From: Fictibacillus solisalsi
Lineage (GTDB): Bacteria > Bacillota > Bacilli > Bacillales > Fictibacillaceae
Length of the DNA: 64,000 bases
Direction of reading: 5' to 3'
NCBI RefSeq assembly: GCF_900103485.1
Contig: NZ_FNHW01000005.1
Location: forward strand, 81,025-145,024
Below, one piece after another: positions 59,477-64,000 of the stretch. Each line of letters opens with the position of its first letter. Within the stretch, counting starts at the first letter, position 1. A program made the position numbers and the translations under genes. The notes under the pieces were generated by a model. The model saw only the letters and a list, made by a program, of their open reading frames with translations, did not search any database and was not told where the DNA came from.

Positions 59477-60514
59477 ATGTTAAAACAAAAAAATGCTATT
59501 AATTTACGAAAACAAGTTGCTCCATATGAAAAACCTAATACGAAAAATAGTGTAGCGCAGCTTATCAATACGCTTGTGCCCTTTATTCTACTTTGGTACC
59601 TGGCTTACGAAAGCCTGTCCATTTCATATTTAATCACTTTGCCTTTAACGATCATTGGTGCCGGATTTTTGACGCGTATCTTTATTATTTTTCATGATTG
59701 CTGCCACCATTCTTTCTTTAAAAACCGAAAAGTCAATAAAATAGTGGGAACGATTACAGGGATCCTGACTTTGTTCCCATATCACCAATGGCAGCATGAA
59801 CATAACATCCATCATGCTACAAGTGGTAACTTAAATAAACGTGGTACAGGTGATATTTGGATCATGACGGTAGATGAGTATTTAGCGGCATCTTTTTGGA
59901 GGCGCATCATTTATCGTTTATACCGCAATCCGATCATCATGTTTGGTCTAGGGCCAATATACGTATTCCTGATTACCAATCGCTTTAACCGCAAAGGAGC
60001 AAGATTCAAAGAACGCATAAATTTATATATAACAAACCTTTCTATCACTGCGTTGGCCGCTTTACTTTGCTGGACCGTTGGCTGGGAGGCATTCTTGCTT
60101 GTTCAAGGTCCCATTTTCTTCATATCGGGTGTTGCTGGTATTTGGCTGTTTTATGTGCAGCATCAATTTGAAGACTCTTATTTTGAAAACGAGGAAGAGT
60201 GGGATTATGTGAAAGCCGCTATAGATGGTAGTTCTTACTATAAGCTTCCGAAAGTACTGCAATGGCTGACAGGGAATATTGGATTTCATCATATTCATCA
60301 TTTAAGCCCAAGGGTGCCGAATTATAACTTGGAAGATGTTCACAGTATCGATTCCACATTCCAAAATGTACAAACGATCACTCTTACTTCAAGCCTTCGT
60401 TCCCTCTGCTTCCGTCTTTGGGATGAAGAGAGCAGAACGTTTATTAGCTTTAGAGGCATTCAAAAGGTAAAATCAAAAAAGAATAAGGTAAACGCCTATT
60501 TGAAATCAGTTTAA
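59477..60514 (+). CDS. des: Membrane fatty acid desaturase
   Basis: A 345-residue integral membrane di-iron desaturase acting on membrane phospholipid acyl chains. Three His boxes are present: HDCCHHSFF, HEHNIHHATSG and HHIHHLSPRVPNY. Four to six membrane helices around them. Directly followed by a DesK-type kinase and DesR-type regulator, the cold/membrane-fluidity module of Bacillus (Des, DesK, DesR). It therefore belongs to core genome function rather than the biosynthetic cluster. Confidence 0.93.
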   Translation: MLKQKNAINLRKQVAPYEKPNTKNSVAQLINTLVPFILLWYLAYESLSISYLITLPLTIIGAGFLTRIFIIFHDCCHHSFFKNRKVNKIVGTITGILTLFPYHQWQHEHNIHHATSGNLNKRGTGDIWIMTVDEYLAASFWRRIIYRLYRNPIIMFGLGPIYVFLITNRFNRKGARFKERINLYITNLSITALAALLCWTVGWEAFLLVQGPIFFISGVAGIWLFYVQHQFEDSYFENEEEWDYVKAAIDGSSYYKLPKVLQWLTGNIGFHHIHHLSPRVPNYNLEDVHSIDSTFQNVQTITLTSSLRSLCFRLWDEESRTFISFRGIQKVKSKKNKVNAYLKSV

Positions 60515-60532
60515 GCAGCACATAACATACGT

Positions 60533-60581
60533 AGTCCTGAAAGCATGGGTCAAACCCTTGTTTTCAGGACTCTATTCTTTC
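60533..60581 (+). terminator. Terminator after des
   Basis: AGTCCTGAAA at 60533-60542 pairs with TTTCAGGACT at 60562-60571, with an inner GGGT/ACCC pair, followed by CTATTCTTTCTT. Confidence 0.7.
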
Positions 60582-60641
60582 TTGAAGAGTCATTGTGATA
60601 AAATCATGATAGGCATTTAACACTGTAAAAGAGGTTTCATT

Positions 60642-61766
60642 ATGAAAAAGATATATAAGCTGTTTCAAAGAAATACAGGGATTTCTCCGTATGTTTGGAG
60701 TGTTTTTAGTATTTTGCCGTTTTATTTTATTTTTCAATCATCATCCACGAAAGCCATTGTGGTGGGTATTTTATTGACTATTTTATTTTTTATTTCATAT
60801 CGTTTTGCTTTCATATCAAAAGGGTGGCCTGTTTACGGATGGGCTAGTATTCTAATTGCAATTTCAATTACCATGACAAGCCTTTATAACTATGTCTATT
60901 TTGCGTTTTTTCTTGCTTTTTTTATTGGTAATATAAAAGAGCGGATTCCTTTTATTGCTTTATATATTATTCATCTCGTCAGCATGACCATCTCTTTTAA
61001 CTTCAACATCGTTTTTCAGGATGATCAGTTCCTAAAACAACTGCCTTTTATTATTATCATTTGGATTAGTATCATCTTTATGCCTTTCAGTTTATATAAC
61101 CGAAAAAAACGCGAGCAGCTTGAGGAACAATTGCAAGATGCAAATGCTATACTCGTAAAACAGAAGGAACGACAGCGAATTGCCCGTGATCTGCACGATA
61201 CTTTAGGACAAAAGCTTTCACTGATCGGGCTTAAAAGTGATTTGGCCAAAAAGTTAATTGAAAAAGACCCCGAACAGGCCCGTTCACAGTTGAATGACGT
61301 CCAGCAGACAGCTAGAACAGCACTAAATGAAGTCCGGAAAATGGTGTCTCAAATGAGAGGCATTCGATTAGAAGAAGAACTCGTCAATGTGAAACAACTA
61401 CTTAAAGCAGCGCAAATTGAATATATAGGTGTACAAAAAGTAAACCTCACGAATGTTTCCTTGCTGATTGAAAATATTTTGAGCATGTGTTTGAAAGAAG
61501 CGGTAACCAATGTCGTTAAACACAGTGGGGCTACCACCTGTTATATCTCCATCGAACAATCATTAAACGAAGTTATCATTTCCATAAGGGATAACGGAGC
61601 AGGAATAAAAGTAAATGAAGAAACAAAAGGCCACGGGCTACTAGGAATCAAAGAACGGCTTGAGTTTGTCAACGGACGTATGGAGCTATCTATAGAGGAG
61701 GGGACAACGTTAATCATACGAGTGCCGAATGTTATAAAATCTACGGAAAAGGGGGGAGATCAATGA
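60642..61766 (+). CDS. desK: Sensor histidine kinase (membrane fluidity sensor)
   Basis: A 374-residue NarL-type kinase with four to five N-terminal membrane helices, a coiled coil (REQLEEQLQDANAILVKQK), the phosphoacceptor His in RIARDLHDTLGQKLSLIG and an HATPase domain with EAVTNVVKHSG, IRDNGAGI and GHGLLGIKERLEF. It senses membrane order through the transmembrane segment in Bacillus. The stop overlaps desR (ATGA). Confidence 0.92.
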   Translation: MKKIYKLFQRNTGISPYVWSVFSILPFYFIFQSSSTKAIVVGILLTILFFISYRFAFISKGWPVYGWASILIAISITMTSLYNYVYFAFFLAFFIGNIKERIPFIALYIIHLVSMTISFNFNIVFQDDQFLKQLPFIIIIWISIIFMPFSLYNRKKREQLEEQLQDANAILVKQKERQRIARDLHDTLGQKLSLIGLKSDLAKKLIEKDPEQARSQLNDVQQTARTALNEVRKMVSQMRGIRLEEELVNVKQLLKAAQIEYIGVQKVNLTNVSLLIENILSMCLKEAVTNVVKHSGATTCYISIEQSLNEVIISIRDNGAGIKVNEETKGHGLLGIKERLEFVNGRMELSIEEGTTLIIRVPNVIKSTEKGGDQ

Positions 61767-62362
61767 TTCGGATCGTGATTGCGGAAGACCAGCAAATGAT
61801 GCTGGGAGCACTGGGTCTGCTTCTTAATTTGGAAGAGGATATGGAAGTCGTCGGAAAGGCCGGCGACGGAGAAAAGGCGATTTCGCTTGTTCATCAGCAT
61901 CAACCAGACATTTGTATTATGGATATTGAAATGCCAGTAAAAACTGGACTTGAAGCTGCGGAAGAACTGAAAGAATCATGTACCAAAGTGATCATTTTAA
62001 CCACATTCGCTCGTACAGGATATTTTCAGCGTGCCGTGAAAGCTGGGGTCAGAGGATATTTACTGAAAGACAGTCCAAGTGAAGAATTGGCAAGCTCCAT
62101 CCGTAGTGTGATGGCAGGCAGGCGAATATATGCCCCTGAACTTGTGGACGATGCCTACAGTGACGATAACCCGCTGACTGACCGTGAAAAAGAGGTGTTG
62201 ACCCTTATTGCCGATGGGAAAAATACGAAGGAGATCGCCAATCAGCTTTCTATCAAAGCTGGAACGGTGCGAAACTACATTTCAACAATATTAGAAAAAC
62301 TAGAAGTCACCAATCGGATTGAAGCCATTACCCGGTTTCAGGAAAAAGGCTGGTTTAAATAA
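61763..62362 (+). CDS. desR: LuxR-type response regulator of des
   Basis: A 199-residue response regulator. The receiver domain has EDQQMM, the phosphorylated Asp in ICIMDIEMP and Lys in GYLLKDSP; the LuxR HTH is LTDREKEVLTLIADGKNTKEI start to VRNYISTILEKL. (The helix region spans about residues 135-190.) It activates des transcription on membrane rigidification in Bacillus. Coupled to desK by overlap. Confidence 0.93.
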   Translation: MIRIVIAEDQQMMLGALGLLLNLEEDMEVVGKAGDGEKAISLVHQHQPDICIMDIEMPVKTGLEAAEELKESCTKVIILTTFARTGYFQRAVKAGVRGYLLKDSPSEELASSIRSVMAGRRIYAPELVDDAYSDDNPLTDREKEVLTLIADGKNTKEIANQLSIKAGTVRNYISTILEKLEVTNRIEAITRFQEKGWFK

Positions 62363-62865
62363 GATTCCCGTACTTGCCTGTGCTGCAGAGAAGAACCGAT
62401 CATTTTATGATCGGTTTTGTTTTGCTTGTGAAAACATCAGACGTTAAAAATTTAATGTCAAAATCCAGGGATTCAAATATTTAATTCAGTGTGGCACTCA
62501 TCCCCATTTGGTACAACCCCTCGCATTTGCCAGAAATGTTAGAAAAGAGGTCATTGGAGAGCTCTTTACAAACTGGATATAGACAAAGCTAGAAAAGCTG
62601 CTTTCCTCTTACATAAAAATAGAAATTATAAGGATACGAACTTTGGCACCACAAAGAGCAGAGAAGGGTATGTAACCTAAGCACCTCAAGGGTGGACTAG
62701 GTTAACGTATTGTAGCCAAAGCTCTTTTTGAAAATCAAGCATCAAAGCTTGGTTTTGTAATAAGTAGTACTAAAACGAACAATATTCCTTACGATACAAC
62801 CGTTATTTACTAGTAAAAAACAAAGCACTGAACAGATTTTTTAAATTACTAAAGAGGTGTATCCA
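62363..62865. other. 503-base intergenic region
   Basis: Apart from the desR terminator I see no gene, RNA or repeat with support. The sequence has scattered stops in every frame. Confidence 0.5.
62394..62424 (+). terminator. Terminator after desR
   Basis: AACCGATCAT at 62394-62403 pairs perfectly with ATGATCGGTT at 62407-62416 around a TTT loop, followed by TTGTTTTG. Confidence 0.85.
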
Positions 62866-63438
62866 ATGAATAAGTACTCGGATGAAGAGTTACTCGTAAC
62901 TTTAAGGAAAGCTGCTGCAGAGTGTGGAGGTTCTTTGAGTATTATAAAATATAGGGAGCTAGGTTGGCTTCCATCCGACAAAACCTACTCTAATCGATTT
63001 GGAAGTTGGTCAAACGCATTGAAACAAGCGGGGATTGGACAAACAAATGCAAAGTTTGCAAAAAGTTATTCCAGAGAGGAAATAATCAAACGACTGCAGC
63101 ACTACTACCAAGAGAATGCATATAGTATCACATATAACCTTTATAAAGAGAAAAATTATTCTCCAACATTAAACACGATAAGAAAAAGGTTTGGTACTTG
63201 GAACAGGGCATTAAAGGCCGCGGGCATTCCTATTAATCGTGAAGTTGCAGAAAAGTATACAAAGCAACAGGTTATTCGGGCACTACAAAGAGGTGCAGGG
63301 GATCAGGCATATATAACCGTTCAAGAATACGTGAAGAAGGGGATACGTCCTTCTATAGATACTGTTCATGGGTTATTCGGTTCGTGGAGTAATGCTACTC
63401 GTGCAGCAGGACTTTATAAAAAGAACAAGGATGCTTGA
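62866..63438 (+). CDS. Triple HNH-associated (homing endonuclease-associated) repeat protein
   Basis: A 190-residue protein made of three repeats of ~60 residues. Each has an opening helix (YSDEELLVTLRKAA; YSREEIIKRLQHYY; YTKQQVIRALQRGA), a central Y/YKE segment with P-S/T, and a closing FGSWSNALKQAG, FGTWNRALKAAG or FGSWSNATRAAG. These are DNA-binding-type repeats found next to HNH nucleases; no nuclease domain is present. ATG 62866 has GAGGTG before it. Possibly a stand-alone DNA-binding protein. Confidence 0.85.
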   Translation: MNKYSDEELLVTLRKAAAECGGSLSIIKYRELGWLPSDKTYSNRFGSWSNALKQAGIGQTNAKFAKSYSREEIIKRLQHYYQENAYSITYNLYKEKNYSPTLNTIRKRFGTWNRALKAAGIPINREVAEKYTKQQVIRALQRGAGDQAYITVQEYVKKGIRPSIDTVHGLFGSWSNATRAAGLYKKNKDA

Positions 63439-63502
63439 AAGATGTTAAACATATTGTATGTGCTTCCCGATTATATATAGAGACCAAACTGGAGGTACAG
63501 GA

Positions 63503-63805
63503 ATGATGCAAGCTCGTTACATTTTTAGACAAACATACCGGCGATATAATGACGGACAAGTAATAGAAGGCCGTTACATTATAAAGAGGATAGACGGAAG
63601 AACAGACAAACATAAAGATACCATACTAAAATCTCAGATTACACTACAATCAGCCTATGATTTTGCTGATAAAACTCTACAATCCTTAAGCGAAAAACCG
63701 TTATCTTTTGACTTTCCGATATTAGAAAGTACTTTAGATGCAACATTACAAGAAGGATCTTTATTTGAGAATCCTAGGTTTATTATGTTTAATCCTTCGC
63801 TTTAG
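63503..63805 (+). CDS. Hypothetical protein, 100 residues
   Basis: ATG 63503 (or 63506) follows GGAGGT by seven bases; an upstream in-frame TTG-type extension lacks a ribosome binding site. The N-terminus is basic and aromatic (MQARYIFRQTYRRYNDGQVI), the C-terminus Phe/Ser-rich (FENPRFIMFNPSL). No recognised domain. Confidence 0.65.
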   Translation: MMQARYIFRQTYRRYNDGQVIEGRYIIKRIDGRTDKHKDTILKSQITLQSAYDFADKTLQSLSEKPLSFDFPILESTLDATLQEGSLFENPRFIMFNPSL

Positions 63806-63913
63806 TTATATACAAATAAGACAATGAGTGAACCATTAACAATGCATAAACGGACGATAGGTAAGCATTTGTAATTATGAAGTTGAAAATAAGAAATAAT
63901 GGGCTTTTTTATT

Positions 63914-63947
63914 AAAAATCCCGCTTATAATAGCGGGATTTTTGTTT
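63914..63947 (+). terminator. Rho-independent terminator
   Basis: AAAAATCCCGCT at 63914-63925 pairs perfectly with AGCGGGATTTTT at 63932-63943 around a TATAAT loop, with T-run GTTT following. The A-rich left arm lets it work in both directions. Confidence 0.85.
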
Positions 63948-64000
63948 ACTTATAGGAGAGATGCGCTCTCCAATTTATTTAGTTTCAACATTTTTTATCA

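Noticed and set aside
62363..62865. Possible coding remnant after desR
   Set aside because: Stops occur in all frames and no translated segment matched a family I know.

Overview
ORGANISM. The DNA is AT-rich with strong AGGAGG-type ribosome binding sites, many TTG/GTG starts and dense translational coupling. It carries a Bacillus-type acyl-lipid desaturase followed by a DesK/DesR two-component pair, and a GtaB/GalU-like enzyme. This points to a low-GC Gram-positive bacterium of the Bacillaceae. No rRNA, tRNA or CRISPR array was seen, and no intact transposase.

LAYOUT. (1) 1-3.8 kb: the end of a DUF1702 (UnbL-type) gene, a lipoprotein with FG-GAP repeats and a C-terminal ASPIC/UnbV domain, a Gfo/Idh/MocA oxidoreductase and a 67-residue protein. 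(2) 3.8-5.8 kb: a solitary frameshifted GNAT gene flanked by dispersed repeats, and an ECF sigma factor on the minus strand. (3) 6-11 kb: an M3/M2-like metallopeptidase, HAD phosphatase, sugar nucleotidyltransferase, GT1 glycosyltransferase, AcpS-type phosphopantetheinyl transferase and AraC-type regulator. (4) 11.4-30.9 kb, plus strand: a 174-residue protein with its own hairpin, FAD oxidoreductase, SRPBCC-PDZ fusion, acyl carrier protein (ACP), AMP-forming ligase, methyltransferase, two hotdog dehydratase-like proteins, two alpha/beta hydrolases, two BtrH-like proteins, an M29-like aminopeptidase, a heterodimeric ABC exporter with a 59-residue protein between its halves, and three NodU/CmcH-type carbamoyltransferases. 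(5) 30.9-35.8 kb, minus strand: two PhyH dioxygenases, a heptose-phosphate nucleotidyltransferase (HldE C-half), an unknown protein, a GT9 glycosyltransferase and a heptose kinase (HldE N-half). Divergent from it are GmhA and two more PhyH genes. (6) 38.4-41.9 kb: FabH, GNAT, SDR and YunG-like genes, each bounded by the same dispersed repeats, like a cassette array inserted in the cluster. (7) 42-56.2 kb: further BtrH-like proteins, a SerRS-like amino acid:[carrier protein] ligase, two ACPs, a second M29-like protein, a second GT1, a fifth PhyH, an acyl-CoA dehydrogenase-like protein, a fourth carbamoyltransferase, two VOC proteins and GalU. (8) 56.2-58.9 kb: two related Cys-rich small peptides around an RnfD/UnbU-like membrane protein, a 14-residue micro-ORF and a CcdA/DsbD-like membrane protein. 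(9) 59.4-64 kb: des-desK-desR and two chromosomal hypothetical genes.

HOW IT MAY WORK (inference). About 55 kb looks like one large specialized-metabolite locus without a modular PKS or NRPS. GmhA, the split HldE pair and possibly the HAD phosphatase would make a nucleotide-activated heptose. GalU would supply UDP-glucose. The GT9 and two GT1 enzymes would build a glycoside, decorated by four carbamoyltransferases, five Fe(II)/2-oxoglutarate oxygenases and a methyltransferase. Two carrier-protein systems would add acyl groups. One is ligase, ACP, hotdog proteins and hydrolases. The other is an aminoacyl-ACP ligase with ACP and BtrH-like acyltransferases, resembling butirosin side-chain chemistry. 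The M29-like peptidases might remove a protecting residue, and the ABC pair would export the product. The combination of enediyne-hallmark proteins (UnbL, UnbV, UnbU) with this chemistry but no enediyne PKS is the strangest feature.
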